A DNA stretch of 64,000 nt, taken from contig NZ_JXQQ01000012.1 in the NCBI RefSeq assembly GCF_000834655.1, positions 52,120 through 116,119 on the forward strand, read 5' to 3'. Numbering within the stretch: the stretch's first letter is position 1; every line of letters begins with the position of its first letter. A program made the position numbers and the translations under genes. This stretch comes from Variovorax paradoxus (lineage in GTDB: Bacteria; Pseudomonadota; Gammaproteobacteria; Burkholderiales; Burkholderiaceae_C). The notes under the pieces are model-generated. The model searched no databases. It saw only the letters and a program-made list of their open reading frames with translations, and had not been told where the DNA came from. Positions 16,898 to 26,912 of this stretch are shown in pieces.

Positions 16898-16907
16898 GGT
16901 GCGCCGA

Positions 16908-17765
16908 TCAGTGAGACGCGGCGGCGGCCGTCTGCGCCGCGCTGATGCCGGTGTTTCGGATGGCGCCGATGTGCCCGCGCAGCTCCAGCACGATGTCGGT
17001 GAACTCCTTCGTGTAGGTGAGTTCGAGCTCGCGCGGACGCGGCAGATCGATCTCGCGCTTGACCACGAAGCGGCCCGGGCTCTTGCTCATCACGTACACC
17101 GTGTCGGCCAGGAACACCGACTCGCGCAGGTCGTGCGTCACCAGGATCACGTTGAACTGCTGCTCGGTCCAGAGGTCGCGCAGGATGCACCAGAGCTCCT
17201 CACGCGTGAACGCGTCGAGCGCGCCGAAGGGCTCGTCCAGCAGCAGCATCTTGGGCTCGTGGATCAGCGCGCGGCAGATGCTGGCGCGCTGCTGCATGCC
17301 GCCCGACAGTTGCCACGGGAACTTGTCTTCATAGCCTGCGAGGCCCACCTTCTGCAGCAGCTTGCGCGCACGCTCGACGTATTCCTTCCGCCTGGCCTTG
17401 AAGTTCGAGCGGTAGGGCTCGACGATCTCCAGCGGCAGCAGCACGTTGTCGACCGTGGTGCGCCAGGGCAGCAGCGAGGGCGCCTGGAAGGCCATGCCCG
17501 AAATCTTCAGCGGCCCGGTCACAGGCGCGCCGTCGATGCGGATCTTGCCCATCGAGGGCATCTTCAGCCCCGTCGTGAGCTTCATGAAGGTCGACTTGCC
17601 GCAGCCCGAGGGCCCGACGATGGCGATGAATTCGCCGCGCTTGACCTTCAGGTCGATCGCCTCGACCGCGAAGTGGTTCTCGCTCAGCAGCTCCTCGTTG
17701 TAGGCGAGCCAGACGTCCTGGAAGTCGACGAAGGGGGCGCCGGCGTCGCTCGGTGCGTCCGCCAT
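16908..17765 (-). CDS. ABC transporter ATP-binding protein (NMT1-type system)
   Basis: A 285-residue ATPase. The Walker A is GPSGCGKS, the Q-loop region is AFQAPSLLPW, the signature is LSGGMQQRA, the Walker B is LLLDEPFGALD, and the H-loop is LVTHDLRES. The architecture matches SsuB/TauB/ThiZ proteins. The ATG at 17765 overlaps the binding-protein TGA by one base, showing tight coupling. The C-terminal extension after the H-loop is usual for nitrate/taurine-type ATPases. Confidence 0.93.
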   Translation of the reverse strand: MADAPSDAGAPFVDFQDVWLAYNEELLSENHFAVEAIDLKVKRGEFIAIVGPSGCGKSTFMKLTTGLKMPSMGKIRIDGAPVTGPLKISGMAFQAPSLLPWRTTVDNVLLPLEIVEPYRSNFKARRKEYVERARKLLQKVGLAGYEDKFPWQLSGGMQQRASICRALIHEPKMLLLDEPFGALDAFTREELWCILRDLWTEQQFNVILVTHDLRESVFLADTVYVMSKSPGRFVVKREIDLPRPRELELTYTKEFTDIVLELRGHIGAIRNTGISAAQTAAAASH

Positions 17766-18799
17766 CACTTGCGCAGGATTCCGCTGAGTTCGGCGACCGG
17801 CGGCAGCATCGCGGCCGTCCACACGGCATCGGGGCTCACGCGGGTCTTGGTGTTGAAGGCGTCGGACACCTGCGAGGCCATCAGCGACATGCGGCCCGCG
17901 TTGACGCCGCCGAAGCCTTCGGCGCGCGCATCGGCGCTGTTGATCACGGTGTCGATGGCCAGTTGCAGGCGGCGGGTTTCCAGCTTGCTGTCGATGATGC
18001 CGTCGCGCGCCTTCACCGATTCGATGGCCACGGCCGGATTGGCGATGACTTCCTTGGCGCCCTTGGCGAAGGCCGAGAGGAATTTCTTCACCGCCTCCGG
18101 GTTCTCCTTGATGAGCTTGGGCGACGCGATGATCACGTTGCCGTAGAGCTTCACGCCGTAGTCGGGGTAGGGGAGGATCACCACGTCGGCCGCCTTGGCG
18201 CCGCGCGCCTCCAGGTTCAGGAGCGACGTGAAGGTGAAGCCGGTGATGGCGTCGATGTCGCCGCGCATCAGCATCGTCTCGCGCAGCGTCGGGTCCATGG
18301 CAGTCCAGTTCACGGCGCCGATGTTGTTGGCCTTGGCGAAGATCGGGAAGGCGCGGCGGCCCGCGTCGAACACCGGCGCGCCGAGCTTCTTGCCGGCCAG
18401 GTCCGCGGGCTTGGCGATGCCGCTCTTCTTGAGCGCCATGACCGAGGCCGGCGTGTTGTTGTAGACCATCATCACCGCGACCGGCTTGTTCGGGCTGTCG
18501 GGGTTGTTGGCGTGAAATTCCATCAGCGCCGCGAGGTCGGCGAAGCCCATCTCGTAGGCGCCCGAGGCCACGCGCGTGACCGTGCCGCCCGAGCCGTTGC
18601 CCGCGTCGATCGTCACGTCCAGGCCGGCCGCCTTGAAGTAGCCCTTGGCGGCGGGGTGCAGGAAGAGCGCCGCAGGTCCCTCGAAGCGCCAGTCGAGCTG
18701 GAACTTGATCGGCGTCGGGGCCTGGGCATAGGCCGACGTGAGGCCGAAGCTGAGGGCCGAAGCGGCGAGGAAGGACTGGAGCAGTTGACGCTTGTTCAT
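17765..18799 (-). CDS. NMT1/THI5-type ABC transporter substrate-binding protein, second copy
   Basis: A 344-residue periplasmic protein. The N-terminal signal peptide MNKRQLLQSFLAASALSFG ends near AYAQA. Family segments are FQLDWRFEGPAALFLHPA, KGYFKAAGLDVTIDAG and GSGGTVTRVASGAYEMGFAD. It strongly parallels the first copy in length and block order. It starts an operon of binding protein, ATPase, permease and deaminase. ATG 18799 is chosen for the signal peptide. A good sigma-54 promoter candidate lies 35 bases upstream, implying nitrogen-limitation control. Confidence 0.9.
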   Translation of the reverse strand: MNKRQLLQSFLAASALSFGLTSAYAQAPTPIKFQLDWRFEGPAALFLHPAAKGYFKAAGLDVTIDAGNGSGGTVTRVASGAYEMGFADLAALMEFHANNPDSPNKPVAVMMVYNNTPASVMALKKSGIAKPADLAGKKLGAPVFDAGRRAFPIFAKANNIGAVNWTAMDPTLRETMLMRGDIDAITGFTFTSLLNLEARGAKAADVVILPYPDYGVKLYGNVIIASPKLIKENPEAVKKFLSAFAKGAKEVIANPAVAIESVKARDGIIDSKLETRRLQLAIDTVINSADARAEGFGGVNAGRMSLMASQVSDAFNTKTRVSPDAVWTAAMLPPVAELSGILRK

Positions 18800-18833
18800 G
18801 CGGAATCCGTGAAGGTGAATGCTTCGGCATTCA

Positions 18834-18849
18834 AGCAAAAACGGTGCCC
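18834..18849 (-). promoter_or_regulatory. Candidate sigma-54 promoter of the NMT1-type ABC operon
   Basis: The minus strand reads GGGCAC-CGTTT-TTGCT, an essentially consensus -24/-12 element (GGCAC-N5-TTGCW, with GG and GC ten bases apart). The predicted transcript would start about 24 bases before the ATG at 18799. GGTGCG/GGTGCA half-sites at about 18861, 18891 and 18910 could serve an upstream activator such as NtrC. Confidence 0.6.
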
Positions 18850-18923
18850 GCACGCGATTGGTGCGAACCCTTCCGGGCTGGCCGACGCGGTGCGCAGCCG
18901 ATTGCTTTTGGTGCAAAAACATG

Positions 18924-18962
18924 AAAAAACGCCCCGCTGCGTCACCACGGCGGGGCGTTTTT
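18924..18962 (-). terminator. Rho-independent terminator of the malic enzyme gene
   Basis: The inverted repeat AAAAACGCCCCGC / GCGGGGCGTTTTT encloses an 11-13 base loop. It reads into a T-run on the minus strand, just past the maeB stop at 18981. The A/T runs on both sides could make it bidirectional. Confidence 0.9.
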
Positions 18963-18980
18963 CGAGGATGCGGCTGCGAA

Positions 18981-21284
18981 TTACTTCAGCGCCGTCGTCG
19001 CGTTCGCCACGGCCAGCGCCGTCATGTTGACCACGCGCCGCACGGTCGACGAAGGCGTCAGCACATGCGCCGAGCCTGCGCCGCCCAGGAGGATCGGGCC
19101 GACCGTGATGCCGTTGGCGCCGGTCATCTTCAGCACGTTGTAGAGGATGTGCGCCGAATCGAGGTTCGGGCACACCAGGAGGTTCGCCTCGCCGGTGAGG
19201 GTGGTCTCGGGCAGCGCGGTGCGGCGCACTTCTTCGGAGAGCGCGGCGTCGCCGTGCATCTCGCCATCGCATTCGATGTCGGGCGCCATCTGCGCGAACA
19301 GGCCGCGCGCCAGGCGCATCTTGCGGGCCGACCCGCGGCTCGAAGTGCCGTAGTTCGAATGCGAGAGGAAGGCCACCTTGGGCGGCAGGCCGAAGCGGCG
19401 CACCTCTTCGGCGGCCATCAGCGCGATGCTCGCGAGCATCTCGGCGCTCGGGTCTTCATTGACGTTGGTGTCGGTGATGAACACCGTGCGCTTCTCCAGC
19501 GTGAGCGCGTTCAGCGTCGCGAAACCCGGTGCGCCGCGCTTGAGGCCAATCAGGTTGCGGATGTGCTCCAAGTGCACGTCGAAGCGCCCGACCAGGCCGC
19601 AGATCATCGCGTCGGCATCGCCCAGGTGCAGCATCAGCGCGGCGATGGTGGTGTTGGAGCGGCGCACCATCGTCTTGGCGGCCTCGGGCGTCACGCCGCG
19701 GCGGCCCATGAGCTTGTGGAAGGCCTCCCAGTACACGCGAAAGCGCGGGTCGTCCTCGGGGTTGACGATCTCCACGTCGGTGCCGATGCGGATGTGCAGG
19801 CCCGCCTTCTTGATGCGTGCCTCGATCACCGCGGGGCGGCCCACCAGGATCGGCTGCGCCAGGCCTTCGTCCACGGCCAGTTGCGCGGCGCGCAGCACGC
19901 GCTCGTCTTCACCTTCGGCATAGGCCACGCGCATGGCGGTGGCCAGCTTGGCGGCGGTGAACACCGGGCGCATGAACATGCCGGTCTGGTAGACGAAGCG
20001 CGTCAGGTGCTGGCGGTAGGCCTCCATGTCCTCGATGGGACGGGTGGCCACGCCGGAAGCGGCGGCGGCCTTGGCCACGGCCGGCGCGATGCGCAGGATG
20101 AGGCGCGAATCGAAGGGCTTCGGAATGATGTAGTCGGGCCCGAACGAGAGCTCCTGCCCCGCATACGCGGTCGCCACTTCTTCGCTGATGTCGGCCTTGG
20201 TGAGGTCGGCGATCTCGCGCACGCAGGCCAGCTTCATTTCTTCCGTGATCTTGGTGGCGCCGCAATCGAGCGCGCCGCGGAAGATGTACGGGAAGCACAG
20301 CACGTTGTTGACCTGGTTCGGGTAGTCCGAGCGGCCGGTGGCGATGATGCAGTCCGGCCGCACGGCCTTGGCCAGTTCGGGGCGAATCTCGGGCTCGGGG
20401 TTGGCCAGCGCCAGGATGATGGGCTGCGTGCCCATGGTCTTGACCATCTCGGCGGTCATCACGCCGGGAGCCGAGCAGCCGAGGAACACATCGGCGTCCT
20501 TCACCACGTCGGCCAGGGTGCGGGCGCCGGTGTCTTTCTGGGCGTAGCGGGATTTCGATTCGTCGAAGCCGCCCGCGCGGCCGATGTAGATCAGGCCCTT
20601 GGAGTCGCAGGCGTAGATGTTGGCGGGCTTGGCGCCCAGGCCCACCATCACGTCGAGGCACGCGATGGCTGCGGCGCCTGCGCCCGAGACGGCGATCTTC
20701 ACGTCCTCGATCTTCTTGCCCACGAGTTCCAGGCCATTGATCAGCGCGGCGGCCGAGATGATGGCCGTGCCGTGCTGGTCGTCATGGAACACCGGGATGT
20801 TCATGCGCTCGCGCAGCTTCTTCTCGATGTAGAAGCACTCGGGCGCCTTGATGTCTTCCAGGTTGATGCCGCCCAGCGTGGGCTCCAGCGCCGCGATGAT
20901 GTCGACCAGCTTGTCGGGGTCGTTCTCGGCCAGCTCGATGTCGAACACGTCGATGCCGGCGAATTTCTTGAAGAGGCACCCCTTGCCTTCCATCACCGGC
21001 TTGGCCGCCAGCGGGCCGATGTTGCCCAGGCCCAGCACCGCAGTGCCGTTGGTGACCACGCCCACGAGGTTGCCGCGGGCCGTGAACTCGACCGCCAGCG
21101 ACGGGTCGGCGGCGATGTCCAGGCACGGGTAGGCGACGCCCGGCGAATAGGCCAGCGACAGGTCGCGCTGGTTCAGCAGGGGCTTGGTGGGGGTGATCGA
21201 AATCTTGCCCTTGACGGGCGAGCGGTGGTATTCGCGCGCTGCCTCGCGAAGTGCTTCTTCTGCGGGGGAGAGGGGTGCAGCCAT
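18981..21284 (-). CDS. maeB: NADP-dependent malic enzyme with phosphotransacetylase-like C-terminal domain
   Basis: A 767-residue MaeB-type enzyme. The N-terminal malic domain (about 1-160) includes [27 protein letters not shown] and the metal-site block [10 protein letters not shown]. The NAD(P)-binding domain has [10 protein letters not shown]. The last ~330 residues are a phosphotransacetylase-like regulatory domain, which includes [16 protein letters not shown]. The enzyme decarboxylates malate to pyruvate with NADPH formation and is controlled by acetyl-CoA and similar effectors through the C-terminal domain. It is monocistronic, with a strong terminator downstream. Confidence 0.95.
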   Translation of the reverse strand: MAAPLSPAEEALREAAREYHRSPVKGKISITPTKPLLNQRDLSLAYSPGVAYPCLDIAADPSLAVEFTARGNLVGVVTNGTAVLGLGNIGPLAAKPVMEGKGCLFKKFAGIDVFDIELAENDPDKLVDIIAALEPTLGGINLEDIKAPECFYIEKKLRERMNIPVFHDDQHGTAIISAAALINGLELVGKKIEDVKIAVSGAGAAAIACLDVMVGLGAKPANIYACDSKGLIYIGRAGGFDESKSRYAQKDTGARTLADVVKDADVFLGCSAPGVMTAEMVKTMGTQPIILALANPEPEIRPELAKAVRPDCIIATGRSDYPNQVNNVLCFPYIFRGALDCGATKITEEMKLACVREIADLTKADISEEVATAYAGQELSFGPDYIIPKPFDSRLILRIAPAVAKAAAASGVATRPIEDMEAYRQHLTRFVYQTGMFMRPVFTAAKLATAMRVAYAEGEDERVLRAAQLAVDEGLAQPILVGRPAVIEARIKKAGLHIRIGTDVEIVNPEDDPRFRVYWEAFHKLMGRRGVTPEAAKTMVRRSNTTIAALMLHLGDADAMICGLVGRFDVHLEHIRNLIGLKRGAPGFATLNALTLEKRTVFITDTNVNEDPSAEMLASIALMAAEEVRRFGLPPKVAFLSHSNYGTSSRGSARKMRLARGLFAQMAPDIECDGEMHGDAALSEEVRRTALPETTLTGEANLLVCPNLDSAHILYNVLKMTGANGITVGPILLGGAGSAHVLTPSSTVRRVVNMTALAVANATTALK

Positions 21285-21418
21285 GAAATGTCTCCTTGTT
21301 TCTGACGGGCAATGAGGCTACCGCAAAAGCGTGCCCCTCTCCCACGGGGGGAATGCCGAAAACGCCTGAACCCATAGCCTGCGCAAAAGGGGGCGGCCGG
21401 TTCGCTAAACTCCGTCGC

Positions 21419-21446
21419 GGTTAACCAAGGTGAATCAAGGTTAACC
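21419..21446. promoter_or_regulatory. Paired GGTTAACC palindromes upstream of the halogenase-like gene
   Basis: Two perfect 8-bp palindromes GGTTAACC, at 21419-21426 and 21439-21446, are spaced exactly 20 bp apart, so they lie on nearly the same face of the helix. They sit in the divergent region between maeB and the flavoenzyme gene and look like a tandem operator. A small hairpin, GCAAGG/CCTTGC (21450-21465), follows. Confidence 0.45.
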
Positions 21447-21524
21447 ATAGCAAGGCGAGCCTTGCCGCGAAGCGCGGTGGGGCGATCGCCCACCCACATA
21501 CAAAAGACAACGGAGGGGCAGCGC

Positions 21525-22865
21525 ATGACACCCGGATCTTTCACCAGCAACGACCCCGATGTCGTGGTCATCGGCGGGGGGCCTTCGGGCTCCACCGTGG
21601 CCGCGCTGCTCGCGGACAAGGGCCACGACGTGGTCCTGATCGAGAAGGCGCAGCATCCGCGCTTTCACATCGGCGAATCGCTGCTGCCGATGAACATGCC
21701 GCTCTTTGACCGGCTGGGCGTGCGCACCGAGGTCGAGGCCATCGGCATCAAGAAGCACGGCGCCGAATTCGTCTCGCCCTGGCACGACCACTCCAGCCAC
21801 TTCAATTTCGGCGAGGCGATGGACAAGAGCTTTCCGTACGCGGTGCATGTGCGCCGTTCGGAATTCGACGAGCTGCTGTTCCGCCATGCCGGCAAGCGCG
21901 GTGCGCGCACCTTCGAGGGCCAGCGCGTCACCGGCGTGGACATGGACGCCGGCAAGGGCACGCCCGACAACCGCCCGCTGGTGAAGATCAAGGCCGACGA
22001 CGGTACCGAGACCAGCTGGCGCCCGCGCTTCGTGATCGATGCGAGCGGCCGCGACACGCTGCTGTCGAACCAGTTCGACGCCAAGCAGCGCAACCGCAGG
22101 CACGCGAGCGCGGCGCTCTACGGCCACTTCGCCAACGCCGAGCGCCGGCCGGGGCGCTTCGAGGGCAACATCACGCTCTTCTGGTTCGACCACGGCTGGT
22201 TCTGGTACATCCCGCTGAAGGACGGCACCGTGAGCGTCGGCGCCGTGGCCTCGCCCGCGTACTTCAAGCGCCGCCAGGGTGCGTCGCTCGAAGAGTTCCT
22301 CATGCAGACCATCGCGCTCGCCCCCAAGCTGGCCGCGCGCCTTGCGAACGCGACGCTGATGGAAGGCGCCACCGCCACCGGCAACTACGCCTACGACTCC
22401 AAGTTCTGCCGCGGCGACCGCTTCATGATGGTCGGCGATGCCTACGCCTTCGTCGACCCGATGTTCTCCTCGGGCGTGTACCTGGCGATGAACAGCGGCT
22501 TCGAGGCCGCCACTGCCGCCGACCACTGGCTCAAGGGCGAGTCGAAGGAGGCCGAAAAGGCCTTCCGCCATTACGAGAAGGTGATGAAGCGCGGACCGAA
22601 GATGTTCTCGTGGTTCATCTATCGCATCACCTCGCCGGCGATCCGGCGGCTGTTCATGAATCCGCGCAATATCTGGCGGATGCAGGAGGCGCTCTTGTCC
22701 ATCCTGGCCGGCGACCTGTTCCGCGACACGCCCATCGGCCCGCGTTTCTGGGGCTTCAAGGTGACCTACTACGCCTCGTGCCTGGGCATCCTGCCGCAGG
22801 CCGTGAAGACCTGGGCCTGGCGCCGGCGCAATCTGAAAGAGTCGCTGGAAGCCGCGAAGACTTGA
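21525..22865 (+). CDS. Flavin-dependent halogenase-like monooxygenase
   Basis: A 446-residue FAD enzyme. The dinucleotide-binding motif GGGPSG is at residues 17-22, and FHIGESLLP near 48-55 is typical of the CmlS/PltA-like halogenase superfamily. WFWYIP at 225-230 is the WxWxIP signature that distinguishes flavin-dependent halogenases from other monooxygenases. The second FAD block is MVGDAYAFVDPMFSSGV. Start ATG 21525 follows GGAGGGG. Halogenase-superfamily members also include non-halogenating reductases, so the activity is uncertain. No carrier protein or biosynthetic cluster is adjacent, and the flavin reductase partner is not in the window. Confidence 0.8.
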   Translation: MTPGSFTSNDPDVVVIGGGPSGSTVAALLADKGHDVVLIEKAQHPRFHIGESLLPMNMPLFDRLGVRTEVEAIGIKKHGAEFVSPWHDHSSHFNFGEAMDKSFPYAVHVRRSEFDELLFRHAGKRGARTFEGQRVTGVDMDAGKGTPDNRPLVKIKADDGTETSWRPRFVIDASGRDTLLSNQFDAKQRNRRHASAALYGHFANAERRPGRFEGNITLFWFDHGWFWYIPLKDGTVSVGAVASPAYFKRRQGASLEEFLMQTIALAPKLAARLANATLMEGATATGNYAYDSKFCRGDRFMMVGDAYAFVDPMFSSGVYLAMNSGFEAATAADHWLKGESKEAEKAFRHYEKVMKRGPKMFSWFIYRITSPAIRRLFMNPRNIWRMQEALLSILAGDLFRDTPIGPRFWGFKVTYYASCLGILPQAVKTWAWRRRNLKESLEAAKT

Positions 22866-22926
22866 GATGTTCGCGCCACCACCGTTCGCTCTGAGCATGT
22901 CTAGAGGACCGGCGTTGATCGCGGAA

Positions 22927-23250
22927 GGCTCCGACAGGCTCAGCCCGAACGGTTGTCGGGATTCGAGAGCAAGCCGTTCACACTGGGGTTGTCGAAGTGC
23001 AGGCGCGAGGCTTCGACGGACTCAGCCCGAACGGACGTCGGGATTCGCAAGCAGTCCGTTCACACTGAGCTAGTCGAAGTGCAGGCGCAAGGCTTCGACG
23101 GGCTCAGCCCGAGCGGGTGCCGGGATTCGAGAGCAATCCGTTCACACTGAGCTAGTCGAAGTGCAGGCGCAAGGCTTCGAGGGGCCCAGCCCGAACGGAT
23201 GTCGGGATTCGAGAGCAGTCCGTTCACACTGAGCTTGTCGAAGTGCAGCC
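22927..23250. repeat. Tandem array of four 82-bp repeats containing the REP-like palindrome
   Basis: Units begin at 22927, 23009, 23091 and 23173 with an exact 82-bp period. Each unit has GGCTTCGACRGRCTCAGCCC, then a GAACGG..GTCGGGATTCG block, then CCGTTCACACTGAGCTWGTCGAAGTGCAGGCGC, so each carries inverted GAGCTTGTCGAAG and CTTCGAC..CTCAG half palindromes. The copies differ by a few substitutions. The array fills most of the 402-base gap between the halogenase-like gene and glxR. No coding sequence is supported in the gap. Confidence 0.9.
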
Positions 23251-23267
23251 CGGACAGCGGCGATCGA

Positions 23268-24179
23268 TCAGTCCGGCGTGACGGTGTGCTGTGCCAGCGC
23301 TTCGAGCGCCTTGACCAGCGCCGAGTGATCCGATTGCCCATGGCCGAGCGCCGCGCAGGCGTTCATCAGTTGCGCCGCGCCCGCCGTCTGCGGCAGCGCC
23401 ACGCCCAGCGAACGCGCGCTCTGCAGCGCGAGGTTCAGGTCCTTCTGGTGCAGCGCGATGCGGAAGCCCGGCGCGAAGGTGCGCTTGATCATCCGTTCGC
23501 CGTGCACTTCGAGGATGCGCGAGCTCGCAAAGCCTCCCATGAGCGCCTGGCGCACCTTGGCCGGATCGGCGCCCGCCTTCGAGGCGAACAGCAGTGCCTC
23601 GCCCACCGCCGCGATGTTCAGCGCCACGATGATCTGGTTGGCCACCTTGCAGACCTGGCCGTCGCCCACGCCGCCGACCAGCGTGACGTTCTTTCCCATC
23701 TTGTCCAGCAGCGGCTTCACGCGCTCGAAGGTGCCCTCGTCGCCGCCGCACATGATGGTGAGGCTCGCGGCCTTGGCGCCCACTTCGCCGCCCGAGACCG
23801 GAGCGTCGATGTAGCCGCAACCCAGCGCGACGATGCGCTTGGCGAAGGCCTTGGTGGCGATCGGGTCGATGGAACTGCAGTCCACCACGATCTTGCCGCG
23901 GGAGTCCTTCAGGCCCTCGGCCACGCCGTGCGTACCCGGCTCGCCGAAGAGCACTTTCTCCACGTCGGGCGTGTCCGGCACCATGATGAAGACGATGTCG
24001 GCCTGGCGCGCCACCTCGGCCGCCGAGGCGCAGATCTTCGCCTTCGAGATGAAGGGCTCGGGCGTGTTGCCCTGCGTGTTCACGAAGAGCTGGTGGCCCG
24101 CATCGAGCAGGTGGCCCGCCATGGGGGCGCCCATGATGCCGAGGCCGATGAATCCGATTTTCTGGGGTGTGGTCGTCAT
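23268..24179 (-). CDS. glxR: Tartronate semialdehyde reductase (2-hydroxy-3-oxopropionate reductase)
   Basis: A 303-residue beta-hydroxyacid dehydrogenase. The Rossmann motif GLGIMG is at residues 12-17, the substrate motif is DAPVSGGEVGAKAASL, and the catalytic lysine falls in QVCKVANQIIVALN (about residue 178). It reduces tartronate semialdehyde to D-glycerate. It is the third gene of gcl-hyi-glxR, with a 27-base gap from hyi, and the glycerate kinase at 62.4 kb would finish the pathway. The 82-bp repeat array lies immediately downstream. Confidence 0.94.
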   Translation of the reverse strand: MTTTPQKIGFIGLGIMGAPMAGHLLDAGHQLFVNTQGNTPEPFISKAKICASAAEVARQADIVFIMVPDTPDVEKVLFGEPGTHGVAEGLKDSRGKIVVDCSSIDPIATKAFAKRIVALGCGYIDAPVSGGEVGAKAASLTIMCGGDEGTFERVKPLLDKMGKNVTLVGGVGDGQVCKVANQIIVALNIAAVGEALLFASKAGADPAKVRQALMGGFASSRILEVHGERMIKRTFAPGFRIALHQKDLNLALQSARSLGVALPQTAGAAQLMNACAALGHGQSDHSALVKALEALAQHTVTPD

Positions 24180-24206
24180 GTCTCTTTTTCCAATTGAAGT
24201 CGTGTC

Positions 24207-24986
24207 TTAGTGCGTGAGCGCTTCGCGCCATCCGAGGCCGTCGACCGTGTCCTTGCGCGGCTTGTATTCGCAGCCGATCCAGCCGTCGTAGCCGATCGAA
24301 TCGATGTGCTCGAAGAGCCACGGGTAGTTGATCTCGCCCGTGCCGGGCTCGCCGCGGCCCGGGTTGTCGGCCAGCTGGATGTGGCCGATCTGCGCAAGAT
24401 GCTTCGTGAGCGTGTTGCCCAGCTCGCCCTCCATGCGCTGCGCGTGGTAGATGTCGTACTGCACCTTCAGGTTGGGCGAACCCACCGCCTCGATCAGCGC
24501 GAGCGCCTTGTCGGTGCGGTTCAGGTAGAAGCCCGGAATGTCGAAGGTGTTGATCGGCTCGATCAGCATGCGGATGCCTGCGGCTTCCAGCTCCCGCGCG
24601 GCCAGGCGCAGGTTGTCGATCACCGTGCGGTTGGCCACGTTGATGTCGGCGCCCTCGGGCACCTTGCCGATCAGGCAGTTGACCTGCGGGCAGCCGAGCG
24701 CGGTCGCGTAGTCGATCGCCATGCCGATGCCTTCGGCGAATTCGCCCGTGCGGTCGGGCAGGCACGCGATGCCGCGCTCGCCCTTGTCCCAGTCGCCGGC
24801 GGGCAGGTTGTGCAGCACCTGCACAAGGCCGTTGGCGCGCAGGGCGGCGGCGAGTTCCTTTTTCTCGAAGGGGTAGGGGAAGAGGTACTCCACTCCCTTG
24901 AAGCCCGCCTTGGCGGCGGCTTCGAAGCGTTGCATGAAGGGCAGCTCGGTGAAGAGCATCGTGAGGTTGGCTGCGAACTTGGGCAT
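24207..24986 (-). CDS. hyi: Hydroxypyruvate isomerase
   Basis: A 259-residue TIM-barrel protein. It contains MPKFAANLTMLFTELPF, GFKGVEYLFPYP, IEPINTFDIPGFYL, the metal-binding YDIYHAQRMEG stretch and GHIQLADNPGRGEPGTGEINY. It interconverts hydroxypyruvate and tartronate semialdehyde. It lies 21 bases after gcl in one operon and matches the usual length for Hyi. Confidence 0.95.
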   Translation of the reverse strand: MPKFAANLTMLFTELPFMQRFEAAAKAGFKGVEYLFPYPFEKKELAAALRANGLVQVLHNLPAGDWDKGERGIACLPDRTGEFAEGIGMAIDYATALGCPQVNCLIGKVPEGADINVANRTVIDNLRLAARELEAAGIRMLIEPINTFDIPGFYLNRTDKALALIEAVGSPNLKVQYDIYHAQRMEGELGNTLTKHLAQIGHIQLADNPGRGEPGTGEINYPWLFEHIDSIGYDGWIGCEYKPRKDTVDGLGWREALTH

Positions 24987-25007
24987 GTGCGTGTCTCCTT
25001 CGTTCGC

Positions 25008-26801
<1,794 letters not shown>

Positions 26802-26878
26802 GGACTGTCTCCGTTAAGTGACGTCCACTGTAGGAAGCGGGGGGCATTCGAAGAAGACGGCTGCAGACCATAAAACCT

Positions 26879-26893
26879 ATTCCGTGGCGGAAT
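26879..26893. promoter_or_regulatory. LysR operator between gcl and its regulator
   Basis: ATTCCG-TGG-CGGAAT is a perfect inverted repeat and contains the T-N11-A pattern of LysR binding sites. It lies in the 111-base divergent promoter region, about 20 bases upstream of the LysR start at 26913. Confidence 0.8.
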
Positions 26894-26912
26894 AACTGGC
26901 TACGATGCGCCA

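Noticed and set aside
18819..21305. An 828-codon plus-strand frame opposite maeB
   Set aside because: It is a shadow of the malic enzyme gene and includes its terminator region; there is no protein-like content.
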